This document shows, piece by piece, positions 23,126 through 31,563 of a DNA stretch of 45,756 nt (within the stretch, counting starts at the first letter, position 1; every line of letters begins with the position of its first letter). Source of the DNA: Cyclobacteriaceae bacterium (GTDB taxonomy: Bacteria; Bacteroidota; Bacteroidia; Cytophagales; Cyclobacteriaceae); the NCBI GenBank assembly GCA_016787725.1, contig JAEUTZ010000013.1, positions 1 to 45,756 of the forward strand, in the 5' to 3' direction. The notes below the pieces were generated by a model. It was not told the DNA's origin. It saw only the letters and a list, made by a program, of their open reading frames with translations, and made no database searches. A program made the translations under genes and the position numbers.

Positions 23126-24376
23126 TTACTCCACTTTCTTTAAGATCACAGACGCATTATGCCCCCCAAAACCAAATGTATTGCTGATGGCAATCTTCAC
23201 CTTTCGTTGTTGGGCCTTATTGAAGGTAAGATTAAGACGGGGATCCAGGCCATCATCATCGGTAAAGTGATTGATGGTGGGAGCCACAATACCTTCCTTG
23301 AGTGCAAGAATACAGGCCAAGGCTTCAATGGCACCGGCAGCACCCAGTAAATGACCGGTCATTGATTTAGTGGAACTGATGTTCATTTTGTAGGCCTGCT
23401 CTCCGAATACTTTTTGGATGGCTTTAATTTCTCCTAGATCGCCCAGTGGGGTAGACGTTCCGTGGGTATTAATGTAATCAACTTCCTCAGCCTGAATGCC
23501 GGCATCTTCCAACGCGTTCTCCATCACCTTAATAATGCCAAATCCTTCCGGATGGGGAGCTGTAATATGGTAGGCATCGGCTGATAAACCGCCTCCTAAG
23601 ACTTCTGCATAAATTTTGGCACCTCGTTTTTTAGCGTGCTCATATTCTTCCAAAATCAAAGCACCGGCACCTTCTCCCAATACAAATCCATCGCGGTCTT
23701 TATCGTAGGGACGTGACGCTGTTTCTGGCGAATCATTTCTTTCCGATAACGCCTTCATGGCGTTGAAACCACCCACTCCGGCTTCGCATACAGCTGCTTC
23801 AGAACCGCCTGTTACAATCACATCCGCTTTCCCAAGTTTGATGTAGGTGAACGCATCGTAGATGGCGTTGGTAGAGGAAGCGCAGGCCGAAACCGTTACA
23901 AAATTTGGTCCGCGAAAACCATACTTAATGGAAATGTGTCCCGCACTGAGGTCCGGGATCATTTTTGGAATGAAGAAGGGGTTGAATCGAGGAGTACCAT
24001 CGCCACGGGCAAATGACTTTACCTCCTCCTGAAAGGTAAACAACCCCCCGATACCTGAGCCCCAGATTACCCCAATACGATCGGGATTGAGTTCAGTTAG
24101 CGGAAGGTTGGAATCAAGGATAGCTTCGTCAGCCACCACCATGGCGTATTGTGCAAAGGGATCCAGTTTGCGGCCTTCTTTGCGATCCATAAAGTCTTCA
24201 ATGTTGAAGCCTTTTACTTCGCAGGCAAACTTGGTTTTAAAGAGTGTAGCGTTGAATTTAGTAATCGGAGCCGCGCCACTTTTACCGGCTTTTAAACCTT
24301 CCCAGTATTGCTGAAGGTTGTTTCCAATAGGGGTTAATGCGCCTGCACCTGTAACTACTACTCTTTTAAATGTCAT
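23126..24376 (-). CDS. fabF: Beta-ketoacyl-ACP synthase II
   Basis: A 416-residue condensing enzyme for fatty-acid elongation, joining malonyl-ACP to acyl-ACP in the cytoplasm. The catalytic cysteine is C165 in VSACASSTNAI. The two histidines lie in NTHGTSTPLGD and in TGHLLGAAG, giving the Cys-His-His triad of FabF/FabB. The opening VVVTGAGALTPIGN is family-typical. It is 39 bases downstream of acpP, its carrier protein, and 11 bases before the rnc GTG. Confidence 0.96.
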   Translation of the reverse strand: MTFKRVVVTGAGALTPIGNNLQQYWEGLKAGKSGAAPITKFNATLFKTKFACEVKGFNIEDFMDRKEGRKLDPFAQYAMVVADEAILDSNLPLTELNPDRIGVIWGSGIGGLFTFQEEVKSFARGDGTPRFNPFFIPKMIPDLSAGHISIKYGFRGPNFVTVSACASSTNAIYDAFTYIKLGKADVIVTGGSEAAVCEAGVGGFNAMKALSERNDSPETASRPYDKDRDGFVLGEGAGALILEEYEHAKKRGAKIYAEVLGGGLSADAYHITAPHPEGFGIIKVMENALEDAGIQAEEVDYINTHGTSTPLGDLGEIKAIQKVFGEQAYKMNISSTKSMTGHLLGAAGAIEALACILALKEGIVAPTINHFTDDDGLDPRLNLTFNKAQQRKVKIAISNTFGFGGHNASVILKKVE

Positions 24377-24415
24377 ACAATCCGTTAGTGGAGCAAAAAG
24401 AACTGACTAAACCAA

Positions 24416-24655
24416 TTATTTCTTTACGTTCTCTTCGAGGTAAGAAATCGCCTGGCCAACAGTTGCAATGTTTTCGGCCTGGTCGTCAGGGATGGAGATG
24501 TTGAATTCTTTTTCGAATTCCATAATCAGTTCTACGGTGTCCAGGGAGTCTGCTCCGAGGTCGTTGGTAAAGCTTGCTTCCGGAGTAACTTCAGATTCTT
24601 CCACGCCCAGTTTGTCGATGATGATCTGTTTTACTTTTTGTGCGATTTCAGACAT
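24416..24655 (-). CDS. acpP: Acyl carrier protein
   Basis: A 79-residue acidic carrier protein that holds growing fatty acyl chains. The 4'-phosphopantetheine attachment site is S37 in the [12 protein letters not shown] motif. A 12-residue upstream extension of the frame is discounted because it would overlap the promoter and is absent from the family. It is the first gene of the acpP-fabF-rnc-nadE run and has its own promoter-like element. Confidence 0.96.
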   Translation of the reverse strand: MSEIAQKVKQIIIDKLGVEESEVTPEASFTNDLGADSLDTVELIMEFEKEFNISIPDDQAENIATVGQAISYLEENVKK

Positions 24656-24688
24656 GTTTTTAAGGTTTAGAGTATTCAAAAATCTGTG

Positions 24689-24720
24689 CAAATAAAGAGA
24701 TTTGGTGCAATATTGTCAAA
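24689..24720 (-). promoter_or_regulatory. Putative promoter of the acpP-fabF-rnc-nadE operon
   Basis: On the minus strand TTTATTTG (24689-24696) matches TAnnTTTG with one mismatch, with TTTG (24717-24720) 20 bases upstream. The predicted transcript starts about 25-30 bases before the acpP ATG. Confidence 0.5.
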
Positions 24721-24758
24721 CTTTTAGAGTCCTTCGGGACACCAATCGGGTGGCAAAA

Positions 24759-25181
24759 ATGAAGAAAAAAAGGCTTGAAATCGAATATACCTTTGATTTT
24801 GAGTTAATGGGCATAATTTCTTCTGCAAAGGGCTATAAACTAGCCTGGGAGGTTAATTCTGTGCTTTTATCGAAGTTAGTTAAACAGAAGGATGTGACAA
24901 TTGACTTAAAGAGAAATGTTACAGCGAGTTATAGTCATTATTCTTTCGAGAATGAGGTAAATATTTTGAAATTATTTCGAAATAAACCGAATGAACCGGA
25001 ATTGGCAAAGCATGTTTTAATTCCAGAGTTTCCGCATTACGATTACATTATATTAAGTCAGGGGGAGGCCCACATGGATAGCAAACGTTTGCAAGAACTC
25101 TTGCGTAATATTCCTTCCATCGAATTGGCTGCTTTTATACCTTTGGCCGCTTTGAAATCGAAAGATAATTTCATCTTCTAA
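24759..25181 (+). CDS. IPExxxVDY family protein
   Basis: A 140-residue protein of a Bacteroidota-restricted family named after its motif; here it reads IPEFPHYDY, with Tyr in place of Val. It starts with a basic stretch (MKKKRLEIEY) and a DFELMGI segment that family members share. It is predicted cytoplasmic and soluble, with no known function. An upstream extension to 24702 overlaps the acpP promoter and is discounted. It stands 9 bases before pyk and diverges from acpP, an arrangement I recall as common in this phylum. Confidence 0.85.
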   Translation: MKKKRLEIEYTFDFELMGIISSAKGYKLAWEVNSVLLSKLVKQKDVTIDLKRNVTASYSHYSFENEVNILKLFRNKPNEPELAKHVLIPEFPHYDYIILSQGEAHMDSKRLQELLRNIPSIELAAFIPLAALKSKDNFIF

Positions 25182-25190
25182 CCCAATTCA

Positions 25191-26618
25191 ATGGAACGCA
25201 TCTCGTACAACAAGACCAAAATCGTAGCTACGGTAGGTCCGGCATCCAACAACAAGGAAATGCTTATGGCACTGGCCAAGGAGGGTGTGGATGTGTTCCG
25301 ACTAAACTTCTCACATGGCAAGCATGAGGATCACCTGAAAGTGATCAATTATGTACGTGAAATAAATAAGGAATTAGGCACCCACATTGCCCTTCTACAA
25401 GATTTGCAAGGTCCAAAGATTCGGGTTAATGAAATGCAGCCGGGTATTGAAATCAAGGCTGGCGATAAAATTACTATTACCACCAAGGAAGTGTTGGGCA
25501 ATCACGAATTGGTTAGTACCTCTTACGAGGGATTACCAAAAGATGTGAAGGTGGGTGACATGATTTTGATTGATGATGGTAAGATTGAATTGAAGGTAAA
25601 GGAAATCCGAGGCATCGAAGTGGTGTGTACGGTCATTTATGGCGGGCCATTAAAATCACGCAAGGGTATAAATCTGCCCTTCTCCAAAGTGTCAGCGCCA
25701 TCCCTCACGGATAAGGATTATGAAGATCTCGAATTTGGATTGAAGAATAATGTTGATTGGGTTGCGTTGTCATTTGTTCGAAAAGCCACAGACATTGAAA
25801 TCCTGAGAGCGGTTATTGATCGTTTCAAATCGAATACCCGCATTGTCGCCAAGATCGAAAAACCAGAAGCGCTGGAGAACATTGATGCTATTATTGCGGC
25901 CACTGATGCTGTGATGGTTGCCCGAGGTGATTTGGGGGTAGAAATCTGGATGGAGGAAGTACCCATGGTACAAAAGATGCTGGTGGAGAAATGCAACAAC
26001 GCATCCAAACCGGTAATTGTGGCTACTCAGATGATGGAGAGCATGATTGAGAATCCGCGACCGACACGAGCGGAAACCAATGATGTAGCCAATGCCGTGA
26101 TGGATGGAGCTGATGCCTTGATGCTTTCGGCTGAAACGGCTGCCGGCAAATATCCGATTGAAGTTATCCGCAGCATGGTGCGAACGATTGGCTCGGTCGA
26201 AAAGCAGGGAGATATATTTTTCAGGTTCCGCAATGTTGATCCGAATTCTTCCAATTTCTTCAATGATAGCTTGATTCTGACTGCCTGTAAATTGGCAAAG
26301 GATGTTAATGCCAAAGCGATTGTTGGAATGACCCAGTTGGGCTATGCTGCCATCAAGGCTTCATCCCACCGGCCTAAAGCCAACATTTTTGCGTTTACCA
26401 GCAACGACACCATATTGAATACAATGAACCTCGTGTGGGCAACACGGGCCTATCATTATGATAAGGCAGCCTCTACAGACGAGACGATTTCGGATGTTGA
26501 AAAAATCCTGAAACGTGATGGACACGTTAAGTCGGGCGACATCTTTATCATTTTAGCCAGCATGCCCATCCATGAGCGGGGACGATCGAATATGATTAAA
26601 GTGCATGTAGTGAGTTGA
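25191..26618 (+). CDS. pyk: Pyruvate kinase
   Basis: A 475-residue glycolytic enzyme that converts phosphoenolpyruvate and ADP to pyruvate and ATP. Motifs in order: TKIVATVGPAS, FRLNFSHG, LQDLQGPKIR, the barrel strand ending IVAKIEKPEAL with the catalytic lysine, ARGDLGVE, and NDVANAVMDGADALMLSAETAAG. The C-terminal allosteric domain is present. It is co-transcribed with the IPExxxVDY gene (9-base gap). Confidence 0.96.
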   Translation: MERISYNKTKIVATVGPASNNKEMLMALAKEGVDVFRLNFSHGKHEDHLKVINYVREINKELGTHIALLQDLQGPKIRVNEMQPGIEIKAGDKITITTKEVLGNHELVSTSYEGLPKDVKVGDMILIDDGKIELKVKEIRGIEVVCTVIYGGPLKSRKGINLPFSKVSAPSLTDKDYEDLEFGLKNNVDWVALSFVRKATDIEILRAVIDRFKSNTRIVAKIEKPEALENIDAIIAATDAVMVARGDLGVEIWMEEVPMVQKMLVEKCNNASKPVIVATQMMESMIENPRPTRAETNDVANAVMDGADALMLSAETAAGKYPIEVIRSMVRTIGSVEKQGDIFFRFRNVDPNSSNFFNDSLILTACKLAKDVNAKAIVGMTQLGYAAIKASSHRPKANIFAFTSNDTILNTMNLVWATRAYHYDKAASTDETISDVEKILKRDGHVKSGDIFIILASMPIHERGRSNMIKVHVVS

Positions 26619-26638
26619 TTTACAAACTTTAATATCGG

Positions 26639-28177
26639 CTATAATCTCGGTTCTACGAGTATTATATTTTCGCGTTCTACGACCACCCTGCCCGGAGGAT
26701 CTCCTTTTCGTTTGCGAACAAATTTTTTCGCAGTAACAATAACAGGACACAACGTTTCTGTTTTCCGCTTTGAATTGTAGGCAGCCAACTGGGCGGCCCT
26801 TTCTATTACTTCTTTGGGAAATTTCTTTCCAGCCTGATATTTAATGACGACATGCGAACCGGCCACATCTTTGGCATGAAGCCATAGGTCATCCTTATAG
26901 GTATACTTTAAGGTCAGTGTATCGTTTAGCATTGCATTGCGGCCTACCCAAATCCGAAAGCCCTGGAATTCGAACTCATGGTAAGGCAGGGGGGTGATTT
27001 TTTTTGATGGAGCTGGCAGCCTTGTATGCGATTTTCGCAAGCTCTTCAAATCGTTGGCGCTCTCAACTTCAAACAAAGCTGTCTCCAATTTCGCGAGTTC
27101 AACTTCTTTAAGCTGGATTGATTTCTTCAATTGGTTGATTTCAATCTGCTGGTTTTTGGATTTGCGGTAATATACTTCAGCATTCTTTTGCGGAGATAAT
27201 TCTTTTTTCAATTTAATTTCGACTGGAACCTGTGTGTAGAAGTCGGTTACGGTGATCAATTCTTGTCCTTGTTTAATGATCTGCAAGTTGGCCATAATCA
27301 AATCGCCCCACTGCTGGTAATGATGATCGGAAAGTAACTCTTCCAACTTCTGACTGTTTCGTTCGATGTACTTCCGTCCGGACCGGATCTGCTCATTCAA
27401 GTTCTTCAGCACCGCGTATTTTTCAGTTTCATACGCCTGTGTGCTTGAATGCAGCGAAAAGAATGCGTGAACGCCTTCGGTTGGCCTTGAAAATTGATGC
27501 AGGATATTTCCCAGCGGGAGCAGGGAAAAAATTACCCGATGGTCTTTCTGAATGATGTAATAGTGTGGTGACTCTAACGCGTGACGAATTTTTTCAAGCG
27601 CCTCCCATTGTTCTCGGGCAGTTCGTTGATCAATCCCTTGCTCCTTCCAATATTCCCAAATCAACGTTCCAAACGTGACGTATTGGGTGGATAGATGGGG
27701 GTATTTTTTTTCAAATTGTTGCCAGCTAAAATCAAGAGGCCTGTCAAGGGTTTGTAGTGACAATTTCAAATCAGCTTTTAATTGACTTCTAAAGAGACCG
27801 ATCGGAGAGGAGTCTTGAAAAAGAATGATGTTACCCCGATTACCATGCATTTTGAAAAGCAAGTGATAGGAATCACTTAGCTCCAGTGAGAAACTACGCT
27901 CGTTTTCAAATTGCCGGACACCAATCACCTGCTTTAGCAGAATTTCGTTGAATAGATCAATGCTGTTCTTGCGGGCTCTGTTAAAACTTTCAGGAAAGGA
28001 AAGGCAGCAAAATTGGGGCAGCAAGGAAGCTTTAATGAAGATAGACTGTTTCTCGTTGTTGAATTCAATTACCAATTCTCCTTTATTCTGACTGAAACAA
28101 GACACGAGGGTATACCCCACAAGCTCCTGGTTCAATTGGCGGCTCAATTGTTTAAGGAAGTAGTAATTATTGTGCAC
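26639..28177 (-). CDS. NFACT family protein, RqcH/Rqc2-like ribosome quality-control factor
   Basis: A 512-residue protein. The NFACT-N domain covers about residues 1-190, with the GNRGNIILF motif. A helical middle (about 250-375) includes a long coiled coil. The NFACT-R RNA-binding domain (about 395-500) shows WVGRNAMLNDTLTLKY, LWLHAKDVAGSHVVIK and AAQLAAYNSK. RqcH proteins bind obstructed 60S/50S subunits and add C-terminal alanine tails to stalled chains. The Asp-Arg pair used for tailing in studied RqcH appears as E93-R94 here by eye. It has a 2-base gap to the MBL gene upstream and a 20-base gap to the convergent pyk. Confidence 0.88.
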   Translation of the reverse strand: MHNNYYFLKQLSRQLNQELVGYTLVSCFSQNKGELVIEFNNEKQSIFIKASLLPQFCCLSFPESFNRARKNSIDLFNEILLKQVIGVRQFENERSFSLELSDSYHLLFKMHGNRGNIILFQDSSPIGLFRSQLKADLKLSLQTLDRPLDFSWQQFEKKYPHLSTQYVTFGTLIWEYWKEQGIDQRTAREQWEALEKIRHALESPHYYIIQKDHRVIFSLLPLGNILHQFSRPTEGVHAFFSLHSSTQAYETEKYAVLKNLNEQIRSGRKYIERNSQKLEELLSDHHYQQWGDLIMANLQIIKQGQELITVTDFYTQVPVEIKLKKELSPQKNAEVYYRKSKNQQIEINQLKKSIQLKEVELAKLETALFEVESANDLKSLRKSHTRLPAPSKKITPLPYHEFEFQGFRIWVGRNAMLNDTLTLKYTYKDDLWLHAKDVAGSHVVIKYQAGKKFPKEVIERAAQLAAYNSKRKTETLCPVIVTAKKFVRKRKGDPPGRVVVERENIILVEPRL

Positions 28178-28179
28178 AA

Positions 28180-28941
28180 TCAGATTTCGATAGTCAGGCC
28201 ATCGAATGCCAAAGCTACAGATTTTGGTAGCTCCTTTTCGACCAGTTTATGTTGCCCCAACTTATGACTTACGTGAATAAAATAAGTCTGGTTGGCACCA
28301 ATTCTGTCGGCTGCAGTGAGTGCCTCTTCCAAATTGAAGTGAGAGATATGTTTTTCGCGTTGCAAGGCATTAATTACCATCACTTTGGTACCCTTCAAAC
28401 GCTCATAAGTTTCTTCCGGAATTTGATTGGCATCCGTGATGTAACTGAAGTCCTGAATGCGGAATCCCAAAACCGGTAGCCGGAAGTGAAGCACAGGCAG
28501 GGGAACTACTGTAATATTATTTAGCGCGAAAGGTTCCTCTGTAATTTCGGTTAGCTGCAATTGGGGTGTGCCCGGGTATTTATTTTTTTCAAATGCATAG
28601 TAAAATTCCACCTCCAATTGCCGGAGCGAGGAAGCCGTGCCATACACCGGCATATCCATTTGTTGCGAAAAATTATAGGCGCGCACATCGTCTAAACCTG
28701 CAATGTGATCTTTGTGACTGTGCGTCAACAGGATAGCGTCAAGTTTTTTAATTCGTTCACGTAGCATTTGCTGACGGAAGTCGGGACCTGAATCAATGAC
28801 CAGGCTTTGTCCATTCACAGAAATGTGCACTGATGAGCGCAGCCTTTTATCGCGGTAGTCCAGGGAGCGGCATACTTCACATTCGCACCCAATCACAGGC
28901 ACACCTTGTGAAGTTCCGGTTCCCAGAAAGGTGACTTTCAC
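28180..28941 (-). CDS. PhnP-like MBL-fold metallo-hydrolase
   Basis: A 253-residue metallo-beta-lactamase-fold enzyme. It starts with the PhnP-type motif GTGTSQGVPVIGCECEVC, whose cysteines bind an extra zinc in PhnP. The metal site is THSHKDHIAGLDD (HxHxDH), with a later aspartate in YITDANQIP and histidines near the C-terminus. PhnP is a cyclic phosphodiesterase of phosphonate breakdown, but no phn genes are nearby. Other members act on cyclic nucleotides or RNA ends, which might suit its place next to NFACT. The start is GTG. It is sandwiched between the small 90-residue protein (9-base gap) and the NFACT gene. Confidence 0.85.
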   Translation of the reverse strand: MKVTFLGTGTSQGVPVIGCECEVCRSLDYRDKRLRSSVHISVNGQSLVIDSGPDFRQQMLRERIKKLDAILLTHSHKDHIAGLDDVRAYNFSQQMDMPVYGTASSLRQLEVEFYYAFEKNKYPGTPQLQLTEITEEPFALNNITVVPLPVLHFRLPVLGFRIQDFSYITDANQIPEETYERLKGTKVMVINALQREKHISHFNLEEALTAADRIGANQTYFIHVSHKLGQHKLVEKELPKSVALAFDGLTIEI

Positions 28942-28950
28942 AATGCGGGG

Positions 28951-29223
28951 CTAAAGTTTCAGTTCGGCTTGCGAAAGTTCTTCGTAAAGCTTCTGACTTT
29001 TTTCAGAAAACCGGGTGGTATCGAGTTCCAGGTTTTTTAAAATGTCCAACAAGGCATTTATCTTACCCTCAACCGTAAAGAACTTGTTGATAATCATGAT
29101 CTTCTGTTCCTTCAAAAGACAATACCCCGATTTAAAGTTGCCTTTTTCATACCGAAGGATGTAATCCGATTCGGCAATCAGGTCTTCCAGCTTAGTTAAG
29201 AATTGATGGGTGTACTTAATCAT
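28951..29223 (-). CDS. Small conserved-looking hypothetical protein
   Basis: A 90-residue, highly charged protein with no signal peptide or membrane helix. It begins with a helix (YTHQFLTKLEDLIAESDY). A likely beta-hairpin follows (ILRYEKGNFKSGYCLL, then KIMIINKFFTVEGKI). A long helix with heptad-like leucines ends it (LLDILKNLELD, then SQKLYEELSQAEL). It resembles short Bacteroidota proteins found upstream of MBL hydrolases, but I do not recognise a named family. It is first in a tight three-gene minus-strand operon with the PhnP-like and NFACT genes, so a role in RNA or ribosome upkeep is a guess from context. Confidence 0.7.
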   Translation of the reverse strand: MIKYTHQFLTKLEDLIAESDYILRYEKGNFKSGYCLLKEQKIMIINKFFTVEGKINALLDILKNLELDTTRFSEKSQKLYEELSQAELKL

Positions 29224-29313
29224 TCGTAGTGGCGAATTTTAACGTGCGCAAGATAAGCAAATCCGAAGTGACTAAATAACCAATTGAAATACCTCAATTG
29301 ACTAATTTTAAGG

Positions 29314-30213
29314 GTGCATTCAAAGAAACTGATTGTTGTGGTGGGGCCAACCGCAGTGGGTAAAACCGAAGTGGCGATCCGGTTGGCAGAACATTTTCAT
29401 ACGGAAATTATTTCCGCTGATTCGCGTCAAATCTTTAAGGAATTGGAAATAGGTACTGCCAAACCATCGCGTGATGAGTTGTCAAAGGTTCCCCACCACT
29501 TTATTAGTTCGCATTCGATACGTGAGTCCTACGATGCTGGAACTTATGGTCGCGATGCAATTCAATTAATTTATACTTTATTCGAAAGGTTGGATTACCT
29601 CATCCTTTGTGGGGGTTCAGGCCTGTACGTGAAAGCCGTGTTGGAAGGTTTTGATGAAATGCCTGAAATTCCACCGGGTACGCGGGAGAAAATTACTGAG
29701 GAATACAAGGTCCGCGGATTAGCGTGGTTGCAATCGGAAGTGAAATCCATTGATCCAGACTATTTTGAAGTAGTGGACATTAACAACCCGCATCGGTTAA
29801 TAAGAGCCCTCGAGTTACATCGAGCAATAAAAATGCCATTGCATCAATTGCGCTTGAAAAAGAAAATAGAGCATCCTTTTCAAGTCGTGAAAATCGGATT
29901 GGAATTGAAGCGCACTGAGCTGTATGAACGAATTGACGACCGGATGGACAATATGATTGCAGCGGGATTGTTTGAGGAAGCAAACCGCTTTTTTTTCAAT
30001 AAGGAGTTGAATGCCTTGCAAACGGTGGGGTACAGCGAAATATTTGGGTACATGGAGGGAATGTATAATCGGGAGGAGGCAATCCGACTTCTGAAACGCA
30101 ATACGCGGCAGTATGCAAAACGACAATTAACCTGGTTTAAGAAAGATCAGGAGATTGCTTGGTTTCATCCTTCCCAAATCGAGTCAATCATAAGCCATAG
30201 TGAGAAAAAATAG
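29314..30213 (+). CDS. miaA: tRNA dimethylallyltransferase
   Basis: A 299-residue enzyme that adds a dimethylallyl group to N6 of A37 in tRNAs reading UNN codons. The Walker A loop is at residues 11-18 (GPTAVGKT). The ISADSRQIFKELEIGTAKPS motif, with the catalytic aspartate, and the CGGSGLYVKAV motif follow, with the R-Y-A-K-R-Q-x-T-W-F motif near the end. The start is GTG 29314, because no upstream in-frame ATG exists before the P-loop. It diverges from the 90-residue gene with a 90-base gap and is followed 36 bases later by a glycosyltransferase. Confidence 0.95.
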   Translation: MHSKKLIVVVGPTAVGKTEVAIRLAEHFHTEIISADSRQIFKELEIGTAKPSRDELSKVPHHFISSHSIRESYDAGTYGRDAIQLIYTLFERLDYLILCGGSGLYVKAVLEGFDEMPEIPPGTREKITEEYKVRGLAWLQSEVKSIDPDYFEVVDINNPHRLIRALELHRAIKMPLHQLRLKKKIEHPFQVVKIGLELKRTELYERIDDRMDNMIAAGLFEEANRFFFNKELNALQTVGYSEIFGYMEGMYNREEAIRLLKRNTRQYAKRQLTWFKKDQEIAWFHPSQIESIISHSEKK

Positions 30214-30249
30214 TATCAGGTCCCTTCAACTCCCTACTTTTACCTGGAA

Positions 30250-31557
30250 ATGAATAAGCGGGTTCTCATCGTCACATATTATTGGCCACCCTCGGGCGGC
30301 AGTGGGGTACAGCGGTGGCTTAAATTTGTCAAGTACCTGACTCAGGCGGGTTGGGAACCATACGTTTTTACTCCGGAGAATCCTTCCTTTACCATTCAAG
30401 ACGCTTCCCTGCAAAAGGATATACCAGCCTCTGTGGAAGTAATCCGATTTCCTATTTGGGAACCGTATCAATTATTTTTTAAAATGGCCAGGTTGCTGGG
30501 AAATAAATCACCACAGCAAGCTGACTTCATAACCACCGGACGAAAATCGTTGCTTCAGAAAGTCAGTGCATGGGTTCGTGGTAACTTTTTCATACCGGAT
30601 GCGCGCGTTTTTTGGGTGAAGCCCTCGGTGCGGTACCTGATTGATTTTTTGGAGCGGAATAAGATTGACAAAATCATTACAACAGGGCCACCACACAGTA
30701 TTCATTTGATAGGATTGAAACTAAAAAGATTGAACCCGACACTGTATTGGTTTGCTGACTTTCGAGATCCATGGAGCGAGTGGGATTTGTTGGATACACT
30801 TTCTCTGACATGGTGGGCTCGTAGAAGGCATAAAAAATTAGAACAGACGGTACTTACTCTAGCTGATGAAGTTATTACCATTGCACCATACCATGTTCAA
30901 CGGTTCGAGGAACTTAGTGGTCGGCATGTTCACCTGATTACCAACGGCTTTGATGAGGATGATTTTTCAGGGATTGTTCATTGTAAAACTGAAAAGTTTA
31001 CTGTTCGTCACATTGGAATAGTGGATGAGCTACGAGATCCTAAACCCTTTATGGTGGCAGTTAAAACCCTTTGCCAGGAGCATGGTGAAATAGCCAATAA
31101 AATCGTAATCGAATTTATCGGAAAGATAAATTCAAGTTTCAAATATTTTGTTAAAGCAGATCCTGTATTGGCACCCATCACACGGTTTGTAGATCATCTT
31201 CCACATGATCAATTATTAAAACTGTATGGTGCTACCGACTTGCAACTCCTCGTGTTGGCGCACACAGTCATTGCCCCCGGAAATTTGCCTGGAAAGTTTT
31301 TTGAATACCTGGCTTCCGGCAATCCGATTCTCGCCATCGGACCCGTACTGGGCGATGCAGGTCGTATCCTAAAGCAATCGGAGGCGGGCTCTATTCGGGA
31401 ACGAGAGGATGCGCACGGAATTGCAACTGACCTTTTCAGCTATTATTCGACCTGGAGAAATGGGGAAAAAGTACAAAGTAAAGGTTCTGCATTGTATAGC
31501 AGGAAGAATTTAACGAATCAATTGATTCACCTCTTAGGTGAGGTTAAATCGAATTAG
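30250..31557 (+). CDS. GT-B (GT4-like) glycosyltransferase
   Basis: A 435-residue glycosyltransferase. The N-terminal Rossmann half opens with VLIVTYYWPPSGGSGVQRW, typical of GT4 enzymes making surface polysaccharide. The hinge region has DFRDPWSEWD. The C-terminal half has the nucleotide-sugar pocket FEYLASGNPILAIG with its acidic residue. It is cytoplasmic or membrane-peripheral. Donor and acceptor are unknown. It shares a strand with miaA (36-base gap) but is functionally tied to the flippase and GT genes downstream. It is convergent with the histidine kinase (6-base gap). Confidence 0.85.
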   Translation: MNKRVLIVTYYWPPSGGSGVQRWLKFVKYLTQAGWEPYVFTPENPSFTIQDASLQKDIPASVEVIRFPIWEPYQLFFKMARLLGNKSPQQADFITTGRKSLLQKVSAWVRGNFFIPDARVFWVKPSVRYLIDFLERNKIDKIITTGPPHSIHLIGLKLKRLNPTLYWFADFRDPWSEWDLLDTLSLTWWARRRHKKLEQTVLTLADEVITIAPYHVQRFEELSGRHVHLITNGFDEDDFSGIVHCKTEKFTVRHIGIVDELRDPKPFMVAVKTLCQEHGEIANKIVIEFIGKINSSFKYFVKADPVLAPITRFVDHLPHDQLLKLYGATDLQLLVLAHTVIAPGNLPGKFFEYLASGNPILAIGPVLGDAGRILKQSEAGSIREREDAHGIATDLFSYYSTWRNGEKVQSKGSALYSRKNLTNQLIHLLGEVKSN

Positions 31558-31563
31558 TCAATT

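Noticed and set aside
28180-28941. Phosphonate-degradation locus
   Set aside because: The MBL protein resembles PhnP, but no other phn gene is present.
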